A stretch of 64,000 bases of DNA from Bordetella genomosp. 10 (lineage in GTDB: Bacteria; Pseudomonadota; Gammaproteobacteria; Burkholderiales; Burkholderiaceae_B). Of this stretch, positions 53,644-62,125 are shown one piece after another. The first letter of the stretch is position 1; the number at the start of each line of letters is the position of its first letter. The stretch is taken from positions 558,001 to 622,000 of the forward strand of contig NZ_NEVM01000005.1 in the NCBI RefSeq assembly GCF_002261225.1, written 5' to 3'. Both the position numbers and the translations under genes were made by a program. The notes under the pieces were generated by a model. It did no database searches and had not been told where the DNA came from. It saw only the letters and a program-made list of their open reading frames with translations.

Positions 53644-55182
53644 ATGGCTGACTCCCTCTACAACCTCGGCGACCTGAACGACCCCGCCCTGCCCCTGGAC
53701 ATTCCCGCCATCGCCGACCTGCGCAACGGCGAGCCGCCCCGCACCTACAGCCACGCCGAAGCGCGCGCCCTGGCGGGCGGCGTCGCGCGGTGGCTGCAAG
53801 GCCAGGGACTGCCGCGCGGCGCCCGCGTGGCCATCGCCTCGCTGAACCGGGCGGAATACCTGATCAGCTACTTCGGCATCATGCGCGGCGGCTATGTGGC
53901 GGTGCCCATCAACATCAAGCAGCCGCGGGAGACCTTGGACTACGTCCTGCGGGACGCCGGCATCGCCCTGGCCTTTACGGACGGACCGCGCCGCGAGGCC
54001 TTCGCCGCCAGCGTGCCCGTGGTGGATTTCGACGACGACGGCCCCGACGGCTTCGCCGCGCGCATCGCGCCCGCGGATTTCGCAAGCGTGCGGCCCGCCG
54101 CCGACGAGGTCGGCCAGATGCTGTACACCTCTGGATCGACCGGCAAGCCCAAGGGCGTCCCGCTGACGCATGCCGGCCAGCTATGGGCCCTGCGGGCCAC
54201 GTCGCAGCCGCGCCCGCCGGAACAACAGCGCTTCCTGCTGGCCCAGCCGCTGTTCCACATGAACGGCCTGTTCATGGCGAAGCGCGCGTTCGCCATGCAC
54301 GCCCTCCTCGTCATCCTGCCCGCTTTCGACGTCGACGCCTACGTCGATGCGCTGGAGCGCTACCGCATCAGCATCCTGACCGCCGTGCCGACCATGTTCG
54401 CCCGCATCGTCAAGGACCCCGCGCGCCTGCGGGGCCGGGATTTTTCCGCCCTCAAGCGCGTGATGCTGGGGTCGGCGCCCATGACGCGGGATCTCCTGCG
54501 GCGCATCCGCGACGCCTTTCCCGGCACGCAGTTCAGCCACGGGTACGGCACCACCGAGGCGGGCCCCGCCGTCTTCGGCCCGCACCCCGACGGGATTCCC
54601 ACGCCTGACCTGGCGCTCGGCTATCCGCTCGATCCCGCACAGGTGCGCCTGGCGGACGGTCCCAACGCGGACGAAGGCGTGCTGCTGATGCGCAATCCCG
54701 CCGTGCTGTCGGGCTATCACAACCTGCCGGAGAAAAGCGCGCAGGTGTTGAAGGACGGCTGGTACGACAGCGGCGACGTCATGCGGCGCGACGAGAACGG
54801 TTTCTTCTACTTCGTCGGGCGGGCCGACGACATGTTCGTCTGCTCGGGCGAGAACATCTATCCGGTGGAGGTGGAAAAACTGCTGGAGCGCCATCCCGAT
54901 GTCAGCCAGGCCAGCGTCGTGCCCCTGCCGGACGAGGAACGCGCCCACGTCCCCGTGGCCTTCGTGGTGCGCCGCGCCGGCAGCGAGCTGGACGCGGACG
55001 CGCTCAAGCGGTTCGCCCTTGCGCATGGGCCGGCCTATCAACACCCCCGCCGTTTCCACTTCCTGCCGGAACTGCCCTGGGCCGGGACGAACAAGGTGGA
55101 CCGCAATGCCCTGGCGCGCCTGGCGCGCGAACTCGAGGCCACGCAGGCCTGGAACCGCAATGAAAAGGAGGTCTCCGCATGA
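53644..55182 (+). CDS. Acyl-CoA synthetase (AMP-forming)
   Basis: A 512-residue adenylate-forming ligase. P-loop YTSGSTGKPKG (residues 161-171), GYGTTEAGP, the YDSGDVMRRDENGFFYFVGRADDM hinge region and a C-terminal catalytic lysine in GTNKVDRNAL. It activates a carboxylic acid to its CoA thioester. Being inside the importer operon suggests the acid comes from the imported substrate. It overlaps the next start (ATGA). Confidence 0.9.
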   Translation: MADSLYNLGDLNDPALPLDIPAIADLRNGEPPRTYSHAEARALAGGVARWLQGQGLPRGARVAIASLNRAEYLISYFGIMRGGYVAVPINIKQPRETLDYVLRDAGIALAFTDGPRREAFAASVPVVDFDDDGPDGFAARIAPADFASVRPAADEVGQMLYTSGSTGKPKGVPLTHAGQLWALRATSQPRPPEQQRFLLAQPLFHMNGLFMAKRAFAMHALLVILPAFDVDAYVDALERYRISILTAVPTMFARIVKDPARLRGRDFSALKRVMLGSAPMTRDLLRRIRDAFPGTQFSHGYGTTEAGPAVFGPHPDGIPTPDLALGYPLDPAQVRLADGPNADEGVLLMRNPAVLSGYHNLPEKSAQVLKDGWYDSGDVMRRDENGFFYFVGRADDMFVCSGENIYPVEVEKLLERHPDVSQASVVPLPDEERAHVPVAFVVRRAGSELDADALKRFALAHGPAYQHPRRFHFLPELPWAGTNKVDRNALARLARELEATQAWNRNEKEVSA

Positions 55183-55943
55183 GCCGATTCGAATTGACCG
55201 GAAAGATCGCCCTCGTCACGGGCGCCAGCCGCGGCATCGGCCGCGCCATCGCGGCGGCGCTGGCCGAACAGGGCGCGCGTGTCGTCATCCACTACAAGCA
55301 GGCCGGCGCCGCGGCCGAATCGCTGGCCGCGGAGATCCGCGAGCGCGGGGGCCAGGCCTGGACCGTGGCCGCGGACCTTGCCGCGGCGGACGGATACGAC
55401 GTGCTGGCGACGGGCCTGGCTTCCATCCTGCGCGACGCCGGCGCCGACGCCTTGGACATCCTGGTGAACAACGCCGGCGTGGGCCTGCGCGCCCGCATCG
55501 CGGACGTGAAACCGGAGGACTTCGACCGGGTCCTGCAGGTGAACCTGAAGACGCCCTTCTTCCTGATCCAGAAACTGCTGCCCGTGCTGCGCGACGGCGG
55601 CCGCATCGTCAATATCTCCTCGATGGGCACCCGGGCCGCCTATCCCGAGATGAGCGTGTATGCGCCGGCCAAGGCGGGCCTGGAAGCCTTGACGCTGCTG
55701 CTGGCGGCGGATCTCGGCGCGCGCGGCATCACCGTCAATGCCGTGCTGCCCGGCGCCACCGCCACCGACCTCAACACGCGGGCGCGCGACCCCGAAACGG
55801 CCAAGGCCATCGCGCGGACCGTCGCCCTGGGCCGCGTGGGCCAGCCCGGCGACATCGCCGACATCGTGGCCTTCCTGGCCAGCGACGCCGGACGCTGGGT
55901 GACCGGCCAGCGCATCGACGCCACCGGCGGCCAGCGCCTCTGA
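55179..55943 (+). CDS. Short-chain dehydrogenase/reductase (FabG-like)
   Basis: A 254-residue SDR. Cofactor motif TGASRGIG (14-21); NNAG; catalytic Ser in NISSMGT; YAPAK containing the Tyr and Lys pair. It looks like a 3-hydroxyacyl or sugar dehydrogenase. It is translated from an ATG overlapping the acyl-CoA synthetase stop, which suggests it acts on the CoA product or a linked intermediate. Confidence 0.9.
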   Translation: MSRFELTGKIALVTGASRGIGRAIAAALAEQGARVVIHYKQAGAAAESLAAEIRERGGQAWTVAADLAAADGYDVLATGLASILRDAGADALDILVNNAGVGLRARIADVKPEDFDRVLQVNLKTPFFLIQKLLPVLRDGGRIVNISSMGTRAAYPEMSVYAPAKAGLEALTLLLAADLGARGITVNAVLPGATATDLNTRARDPETAKAIARTVALGRVGQPGDIADIVAFLASDAGRWVTGQRIDATGGQRL

Positions 55944-55975
55944 GCGCCCCCATTTCTCCTGAACCACGCCCTGCC

Positions 55976-57604
55976 ATGACCGCCCTGCTTTCCATCCGCA
56001 ATCTCACCGTCGCGCTGCCTGCCGGCGCCGACCGCCCACACGCGCTCGCCGACGTCGACCTGGAGGTGCGCGCGGGCGAGATCCTTTGCGTGGTGGGCGA
56101 AAGCGGCTCCGGCAAATCGATGACCGCCGGCGCCATCATGGGCTTGCTGCCCGAAGGCGTACAGGCCTGCGGCGGACGCATCGTCTGGGAAGGCGAGGAC
56201 TTGCTGGCGGCAGGCCCGGAGCGTCTGCGCCGGCTGCGCGGCAAGGAAATCGGCATGATCTTCCAGGAGCCGATGACCGCGCTCAACCCCTTGCGCACCA
56301 TCGGCGACCAGATCGCGGAGGTGTTCCGCGCCCACACCGCGTTGCGGCGCGGGGAAATCCAGGCGCGCACCCTGGCGCTGCTGGAATCGGTGCACATTCC
56401 CGATCCCGCCGCGGCCGCGCGCGCCTATCCCCACGAATTGTCGGGCGGCCAGCGGCAGCGCGCCATGATCGCCATGGCGCTGGCCCTCGAACCCAGGCTG
56501 CTGATCGCGGACGAGCCGACCACGGCGCTGGACGTGACGACACAGGCGCAGATCCTGCACCTGATCCACGACCTGCAACGGCGCAAGGGAACGGCGGTGC
56601 TGTTCATCACGCACGACTTCGGCGTGGTCGCGGAGATCGCCGACCGGGTGGCCGTCATGCGGCAAGGCAGGCTGGTGGAAATGGGCGCCGCCGACGCCGT
56701 CCTGAACCATCCGGCCGACGGCTATACGCGCGCGCTCATCGCCGCGGTGCCGCCGCTGCAACCCGCCACGCGCGAGCAGGCCGGCAACCCGCCGGCCGCG
56801 CTGGCGATCGCGGGCTTGTCCAAGACCTATGGCAAGCGCCACTGGCTCAAGCGCCATGCGCGCGTGACGCACGCGGTGAAGAACGTGTCGCTGACCTTGC
56901 CCGCGGGCCGCACCCTGGGCATCGTGGGCGAAAGCGGGTCCGGCAAGTCGACCCTGGCCCGCAACGTGCTGGGGCTCCTGACGCCGGACGCGGGCGAGAT
57001 GCAGGTCTACGGCGAGACCGTGAACCTGAAGCATGCCGCCGATCGCCGCCGTCACGCGGCGCGGGTGCAGATGGTCTTCCAGGATCCGTATGGATCGCTC
57101 AACCCCCGCCATCGGGTGGGCGACATCGTCACGCAGGGCCCGCTCGCGCATGGCGTGCCGCGCCGGCAGGCCTGGGACAAGGCGCGCGAGCTGTTCGAGC
57201 TGGTGGGGCTGGGCGCCGACGCCCTCGACCGTTATCCGCACGAGTTCTCCGGCGGCCAGCGGCAGCGCATCGGCCTGGCGCGGGCGCTGGCGATGGAGCC
57301 GAGGATACTGGTCGCCGACGAACCGGTGTCGGCACTGGACGTCTCGGTGCAAGCCCAGGTCCTGGCGCTGCTGGCCCGCCTGCAGGCGCGGCTGAATCTT
57401 TCCATCCTGTTCATCACCCACGACCTGCGCGTGGCCGCGCAAGTCTGCGACCGGATCGCCGTCATGAAAGCGGGAGAAATCGTCGAACAGGGCGACAGCG
57501 CGCGCATCTTCCGCGCCCCCAGCCATCCCTATACCCGGGCGCTGCTGGCGGCCGTGCCGGGCCGCCTGTGGACGCCGCAAGGCAACGCGCAGCAGGTGGC
57601 CTGA
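55976..57604 (+). CDS. Fused double ABC ATPase (DppD-DppF type)
   Basis: A 542-residue protein with two nucleotide-binding domains in one chain. Domain 1 has Walker A GESGSGKS (41-48), signature LSGGQRQR and LIADEPTTALD. Domain 2 has GESGSGKST (318-326), FSGGQRQR and LVADEPVSALD. Each is followed by the oligopeptide-type C-terminal extension (DGYTRALIAAVPP; SHPYTRALLAAVPG). It energises the two permeases; separate dppD and dppF genes are the more usual arrangement. Last gene of the operon. Confidence 0.93.
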   Translation: MTALLSIRNLTVALPAGADRPHALADVDLEVRAGEILCVVGESGSGKSMTAGAIMGLLPEGVQACGGRIVWEGEDLLAAGPERLRRLRGKEIGMIFQEPMTALNPLRTIGDQIAEVFRAHTALRRGEIQARTLALLESVHIPDPAAAARAYPHELSGGQRQRAMIAMALALEPRLLIADEPTTALDVTTQAQILHLIHDLQRRKGTAVLFITHDFGVVAEIADRVAVMRQGRLVEMGAADAVLNHPADGYTRALIAAVPPLQPATREQAGNPPAALAIAGLSKTYGKRHWLKRHARVTHAVKNVSLTLPAGRTLGIVGESGSGKSTLARNVLGLLTPDAGEMQVYGETVNLKHAADRRRHAARVQMVFQDPYGSLNPRHRVGDIVTQGPLAHGVPRRQAWDKARELFELVGLGADALDRYPHEFSGGQRQRIGLARALAMEPRILVADEPVSALDVSVQAQVLALLARLQARLNLSILFITHDLRVAAQVCDRIAVMKAGEIVEQGDSARIFRAPSHPYTRALLAAVPGRLWTPQGNAQQVA

Positions 57605-57625
57605 CGCTTCAGTCGTGGAGGCTGT

Positions 57626-58393
57626 TCAGTCCTGGAGGCTGGACAGCCACGCCAGGATCATTTCACACGCCAAGCCGCCGCTGCGCTCCTGCATGATGTT
57701 GTGGCCGGTATCGGCAAGGACGATGGCGCTGCCGCCGTACAGCGGCGCCAGTTGCATCGCGCCCGGCACGTCGGTGGCGTCCCGCGCGCCGGAAATGGAG
57801 AGCACCGGGCAGCGGATCCTGGCGGCGTCGACCACGGCGCGCCCGCCCGACGTGTTCAATGCGCCCGGCGATTCGGGAATCAGCCGGCGGATGGTGGCTT
57901 CCACCACGTCGGCGCTCGCGCTATGGAAATAGCGCTCGCGGGCCTCCTGGGCGATGCGCACCACGGGACGATCGGGGGGAAGCAGGCCGCGCCGCGTTCC
58001 CAGCGCCGCCGGCCCCGCGCTCGCCACCAGGACCAGCGCGCCGCAATCCAGTTGCTGGGCCGCCAGTTGCGCCGCGATGCCGCCCAGGCTATGGCCGATC
58101 AGGCAGGCGCGCGTCAAGCCGAGCGCCTTGCAGGCCTGCACGATATCCGCGCAATAGTCGTCGACGCTCAACGCGCAGAATTCGGCATCCGGCATCGGCC
58201 ATGAGTCGCCGTGGCCACGCAGCGACAATGCATGGGCCGCGTAGCCCGCCGCCGCGAAAGCGCGCATCCAGGACTCGAATACCCACCAGTCCTGCCCGCC
58301 GCCGTGAATCATCAATACATTGCCGCGCGCTTCCCGCCTGAGGGGAAGGCTGCGAATACGCAGGAGGCCGGCCTCCTTGACCATGAATTCCAT
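57626..58393 (-). CDS. Alpha/beta hydrolase
   Basis: A 255-residue hydrolase with nucleophile elbow GHSLGG, Asp in SGARDATD and His in DTGHNIMQ, a full catalytic triad. Oxyanion segment HGGGQDWWVF. Soluble, no signal peptide. The start could be ATG 58393 or GTG 58396. It follows the TctC-like gene by 27 bp and is co-transcribed. The ester or C-C substrate is unknown. Confidence 0.85.
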   Translation of the reverse strand: MEFMVKEAGLLRIRSLPLRREARGNVLMIHGGGQDWWVFESWMRAFAAAGYAAHALSLRGHGDSWPMPDAEFCALSVDDYCADIVQACKALGLTRACLIGHSLGGIAAQLAAQQLDCGALVLVASAGPAALGTRRGLLPPDRPVVRIAQEARERYFHSASADVVEATIRRLIPESPGALNTSGGRAVVDAARIRCPVLSISGARDATDVPGAMQLAPLYGGSAIVLADTGHNIMQERSGGLACEMILAWLSSLQD

Positions 58394-58420
58394 CACATTC
58401 GTCCTGGCGTCACCGCGCCG

Positions 58421-59395
58421 TCATTCCGCCTTGATCCCTGCCGTCTTCACGAACGTCGACCAGAACTTGACCTGCTGCGCGACGTAGGCGCTGAACGCCT
58501 CGCCGCCCATCGGTTCCTCGACGAAGCCCAATTCGGACAGGCGGTGGATGACTTCCGGCTTCTTCTGTACGTCCAGCGTTGCCTGCACGAGTTGCTCGCG
58601 TATGGGCGCCGGCACGCGGGCGGGCGCGAACAAGCCCATCCAGGACGTCATGTCGAAGTCGGGAACGCCTTGTTCCTGAATGCTGGGTATGTCCGGCACG
58701 CTGGGCCAGCGCTCGCGCGAGGTCACCCCCAGCGCGATCAACTTTCCCGCGCGGACGTGGGGCAGCAGGTCCGGCAGGTTGGCGAAACTGAGCTGCACCT
58801 GGTTGCCGAGCAGATCGGCCAGCATCGGGCCGCCTCCCTTGTAGGGAATATGCACCATGTCCGTGCCGGTCCGCTGCTTGAAAAGCTCCGCGCTCAGGTG
58901 CGGCGTCCCGCCTATGCCCGACGAGCCGTAGCTCAGCTTCCCGGGGTTGGCTTTCGCATAGGCGATCAATTCCGGCACCGACTTCACGCCCAGCGACGGA
59001 TGAACGACGAGCAGATTCACCAGCTTGCCGGTATGGGCGATGGGCGCGAAATCCTTCAAGGGATCATAAGGAAGATCGGGATAAAGCCCCGCGCTGATGG
59101 CCTGCGTGGAAATATTGCCGAACAGCAAGGTGTACCCGTCCGGCTTCGCGCGCTTGGCCTGCGCCGTTCCTATGGTCCCGGCCGCGCCCGCGATATTCTC
59201 GACCACCATGTTCCCGCCGAGCGCCTGGGCCAGCGCTTGCGCAATGATGCGTCCATTCGCGTCGGTGGTGCCGCCGGGAGGGAAAGGCACGATCATGCGC
59301 ACGGGGCCGGCGGGATATTTGTCGGCGGCCTTGCCGGGCAAGGTCCAGGCCAGCGGGAGCAGTCCCAATGCGCGAATCGCCGCGCGTCGGTGCAT
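58421..59395 (-). CDS. Tripartite tricarboxylate transporter substrate-binding protein (Bug/TctC)
   Basis: A 324-residue periplasmic binding protein; short signal ending LPGKA. Bug motifs: MIVPFPPGGTTDANGRIIAQALAQ, ENIAGAAGTIGTAQAKRAKPDGYTLL, and PSVPDIPSIQEQGVPDFD. Second Bug protein in this window. It is divergent from the LysR gene, which likely controls it, and is followed by the alpha/beta hydrolase. Confidence 0.9.
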   Translation of the reverse strand: MHRRAAIRALGLLPLAWTLPGKAADKYPAGPVRMIVPFPPGGTTDANGRIIAQALAQALGGNMVVENIAGAAGTIGTAQAKRAKPDGYTLLFGNISTQAISAGLYPDLPYDPLKDFAPIAHTGKLVNLLVVHPSLGVKSVPELIAYAKANPGKLSYGSSGIGGTPHLSAELFKQRTGTDMVHIPYKGGGPMLADLLGNQVQLSFANLPDLLPHVRAGKLIALGVTSRERWPSVPDIPSIQEQGVPDFDMTSWMGLFAPARVPAPIREQLVQATLDVQKKPEVIHRLSELGFVEEPMGGEAFSAYVAQQVKFWSTFVKTAGIKAE

Positions 59396-59483
59396 AGTCA
59401 ACACGAGTCTCCTGAATAGTCTTGGAAGCATGCGCCGGCCCTTCCTTCAGACGGCCTCGCGCTTCCATCGGCGGGTAGTGTCC

Positions 59484-60383
59484 ATGGAAGCACCGCCTCG
59501 ACCAAGTCTGTTTGGCTATCCCGGATCGCTGGCCGAGGCCGCGCGCCGCCAATCGCTGACGCCGGCGGCGATCTCCCAGCAGATCAAGGCGCTGGAACGG
59601 GACATCGGCGTCACGCTCCTGCGGCGCGCCGGCCGGACCATGATGCCCACGGCCGCCGGACATCGTTTGCTTTCGAGCGCCCAAGCGCTGTTGCGCGAGG
59701 AAAGAGCGCTGCTCAATCTGGCCCATAGCGACACATCCTCAGGGGATTTGCGCTTGGGCACCATCAATACCGCCTTGCACGGGTTCCTGCCGGCCGCCCT
59801 GGGGCAATTCAATGCCGCGCATCCCCATGTCCGCGTCTTCATCCAATCGGGAACGACGCAGAATCTGGTGCAAGCATTGCGCGACGAGGTCATCGACGTC
59901 GCGGTTTGCCTGCACCCGTCTTTTCGCTTGCCCAAGTCGCTTAGCTGGGCCCAGTGGCGCGAGGAACCGCTCATCGTGCTGGCCCCCGCGCGGCTGGCGA
60001 AACAGCGCCCCCTGCAACTCCTGCGGGAGCAACCATTCCTGCGTTACGACCGCTCCCTGGGCGGCGGCCAGCAGGCCGAACGTTTCCTGCGTGACAACGA
60101 CATCGCGCCACGGGAGCGATTCGAATTGAGTTCCCTGCTGGCGATCGCCTTGATGGTGGATCAAGGGCTGGGCGTCTCGTTGGTGCCCGACATCGACTCG
60201 CCGCTCCTGCACGGCTTGCGCATCGCCCGCTTGCCGGTCCCCGCGCCCCAGGCATTGCGGCGCTTCGGCGTGCTCTGGCATCGATCGGGACGCCGTTCCG
60301 ACGTGGTCGAGGCATTCGTTCTCGAAGCAAACACGGCGCTCGGGACAGGCCATGAGGGCCGCGAAATTCCGACATCCACGTAA
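59484..60383 (+). CDS. LysR family transcriptional regulator
   Basis: A 299-residue LysR protein. The recognition part of the HTH is clear (GSLAEAARRQSLTPAAISQQIKALERDIGVTLLRR), but the first helix is atypical. The usual L-xx-F-xx-V pattern before GSL is replaced by RPSLFGYP and is two or three residues short. Effector domain normal (GDLRLGTINTALHGFLP). An in-frame ATG at 59430 overlaps the divergent gene's leader. It probably regulates the tctC-hydrolase pair. Confidence 0.85.
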   Translation: MEAPPRPSLFGYPGSLAEAARRQSLTPAAISQQIKALERDIGVTLLRRAGRTMMPTAAGHRLLSSAQALLREERALLNLAHSDTSSGDLRLGTINTALHGFLPAALGQFNAAHPHVRVFIQSGTTQNLVQALRDEVIDVAVCLHPSFRLPKSLSWAQWREEPLIVLAPARLAKQRPLQLLREQPFLRYDRSLGGGQQAERFLRDNDIAPRERFELSSLLAIALMVDQGLGVSLVPDIDSPLLHGLRIARLPVPAPQALRRFGVLWHRSGRRSDVVEAFVLEANTALGTGHEGREIPTST

Positions 60384-60392
60384 TGGAAGATT

Positions 60393-60428
60393 ACGGAACA
60401 GCATCATTGCAAAACCGAAATGTTCCGT
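60393..60428. promoter_or_regulatory. Dyad in the EPS upstream region
   Basis: ACGGAACA (60393-60400) and TGTTCCGT (60421-60428) are perfect inverted copies 20 bp apart, just after the LysR stop. A second hairpin, CGTAAT/ATTACG (60379-60395), overlaps the left arm. They could be an operator for the polysaccharide locus or the LysR transcript end. No T-run follows. Confidence 0.45.
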
Positions 60429-60516
60429 GGCCCTGCCTATAGGCCCCATACGGATCAGCAAGGGAAAACGGCGGGGCTGGCAGGCCCGTTCATGCCCCGC
60501 TGAAGCAGACTATTTT

Positions 60517-60546
60517 TTGTATTACTTCTACTTAAATTTCTATATA
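60517..60546 (+). promoter_or_regulatory. AT-rich promoter candidate for the polysaccharide operon
   Basis: TTGTAT (60517-60522), an 18-bp spacer and TATATA (60541-60546) lie in a stretch of about 60 bp (60505-60560) that is far more AT-rich than the rest of the window. It is about 140 bp upstream of manC. Such stretches are typical of H-NS-silenced or strongly regulated promoters; that role is inferred. The rest of 60384-60687 shows no gene. Confidence 0.55.
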
Positions 60547-60687
60547 TAAATACCCATTGTGGCGATAGCGGTTACGTAGAATGGTTCATCGAGTTGATGT
60601 ACGAAAGGCTTGGATTCCAGGCGCAGTGCTCAACGAACCGTACCCGCGCCGCAACAGTTGACGGTCGTGGTTCGCGAGGGAGTCCAG

Positions 60688-62106
60688 ATGTCGAGTACTC
60701 CGCTGAAGCTGCGCTCCGTGCTGTTGGTTGGTGGCTCGGGCACCCGTTTATGGCCGTTGTCGCGGCTTGGCTACCCCAAGCAATTTCTGCCTTTGCTGGG
60801 AGATGTTTCGGCATTGCAGGCCACTTGGGAACGTGCTTCCCCGCTGGACGAACTTCCTCCGATCTTTGTCGCCAATGAAGCGCATCGCTTCATGGTGGCG
60901 GAGCAATTGCGCCAGATTGGGCTGCGCGAGCCGTCCATCCTGCTTGAACCCGTGGGCCGCAATACCGCGCCCGCCATCGCGCTGGCTGCCCTGCTCGCCA
61001 CCGCAGACGGCGAAGATGCCTTGCTGCTGGTGTTGCCTTCCGACCATGCCGTGACCGACGGCGAGCGTTTCCGCGCGGCCGTGCGCGTCGCCCGCGGTGC
61101 CGCCGAGGCGGGCCGTCTGGTGACATTCGGCGTGCGGCCGGCCTATGCGGAGACGGGATACGGCTACATACGCGCCGGCGCCGCGCGGGACGGCGTGGCT
61201 TCTGTCGAGGCCTTCGTCGAAAAGCCGGACGCCGCCACTGCAGAGCAGTATCTCGCTAGCGGCCAGTATTTCTGGAACAGCGGCATGTTCCTGTTTCGCG
61301 CCTCGCGTTATCTGCAAGCCCTCCAGGCGCATCGGCCCGACATCCACGCCGCCTGCCGCGCCGCCATGGCCGGCCTGCGCCGCGACGGGGATTTCCTGCG
61401 TGTGGAGCAGGCCTCCTTCACCGCATGCCCGTCCGATTCCATCGATTACGCCGTCATGGAGCGCGACGCGGACGTGGTCATGGTGCCGCTGGACGCGGGC
61501 TGGAGCGATATCGGCTCCTTCGCCTCGCTGTGGCAACTGGCGCCGCACGATGCCGACGGCAACGCCTTGCGCGGCGACGTGTTGGCCGAGGACTGCCACG
61601 ACGTGTACGCCTACGCCAGCCAGCGGCTGGTGGCCTTGCTGGGCGTCGATGACGTCGTGGTGGTGGAAACCGCCGACGCCGTGCTGGTGGCCGCCCGCGA
61701 CAAGGTGCAGGAAGTCCGGCGCATCGTCGCCCGGTTGAACGCCGCGAAACGGCCTGAAGCGTCGGCGCACCGGATGATCTATCGCCCATGGGGCAGCTAC
61801 GATTCGATCGACCGGGGCGACCGCTTCCAGGTCAAGCGCATACGCGTCGCGCCCGGCGCCCGCCTCTCGCTGCAGATGCACCATCACCGCGCCGAACACT
61901 GGATCGTGGTGACCGGCACCGCGCGAGTGACGCGCGGCGACGAGATTTTCCTGCTGACCGAAAACCAGTCGACCTATATCCCCCTGGGCGTCAAGCATCG
62001 GTTGGAGAACCCGGGCTCGATAGACCTGGAATTGATCGAAGTGCAATCGGGCCCCTACCTGGGCGAGGACGACATCGTGCGGTTCGACGACGTCTACGGC
62101 CGCTGA
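60688..62106 (+). CDS. manC: Mannose-1-phosphate guanylyltransferase / mannose-6-phosphate isomerase
   Basis: A 472-residue bifunctional type II enzyme making GDP-mannose. Nucleotidyltransferase signature GGSGTRLWPLSR (residues 15-26) and PKQFLPL; FVEKPD; C-terminal cupin isomerase domain (LQMHHHRAEHWIVVTGTARV, about 390-450). GDP-mannose feeds exopolysaccharide or LPS O-chain synthesis. Start at the ATG at 60688, with GAGGGAG before it. Followed by a sugar transferase 19 bp later. Confidence 0.95.
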   Translation: MSSTPLKLRSVLLVGGSGTRLWPLSRLGYPKQFLPLLGDVSALQATWERASPLDELPPIFVANEAHRFMVAEQLRQIGLREPSILLEPVGRNTAPAIALAALLATADGEDALLLVLPSDHAVTDGERFRAAVRVARGAAEAGRLVTFGVRPAYAETGYGYIRAGAARDGVASVEAFVEKPDAATAEQYLASGQYFWNSGMFLFRASRYLQALQAHRPDIHAACRAAMAGLRRDGDFLRVEQASFTACPSDSIDYAVMERDADVVMVPLDAGWSDIGSFASLWQLAPHDADGNALRGDVLAEDCHDVYAYASQRLVALLGVDDVVVVETADAVLVAARDKVQEVRRIVARLNAAKRPEASAHRMIYRPWGSYDSIDRGDRFQVKRIRVAPGARLSLQMHHHRAEHWIVVTGTARVTRGDEIFLLTENQSTYIPLGVKHRLENPGSIDLELIEVQSGPYLGEDDIVRFDDVYGR

Positions 62107-62125
62107 TCCCCCAATTCTCGACATC

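Noticed and set aside
60500..60560. AT-rich stretch considered as the edge of a genomic island
   Set aside because: Only about 60 bp deviate; the following genes have the normal GC-rich codon use, and no integrase, tRNA or direct repeat is seen.
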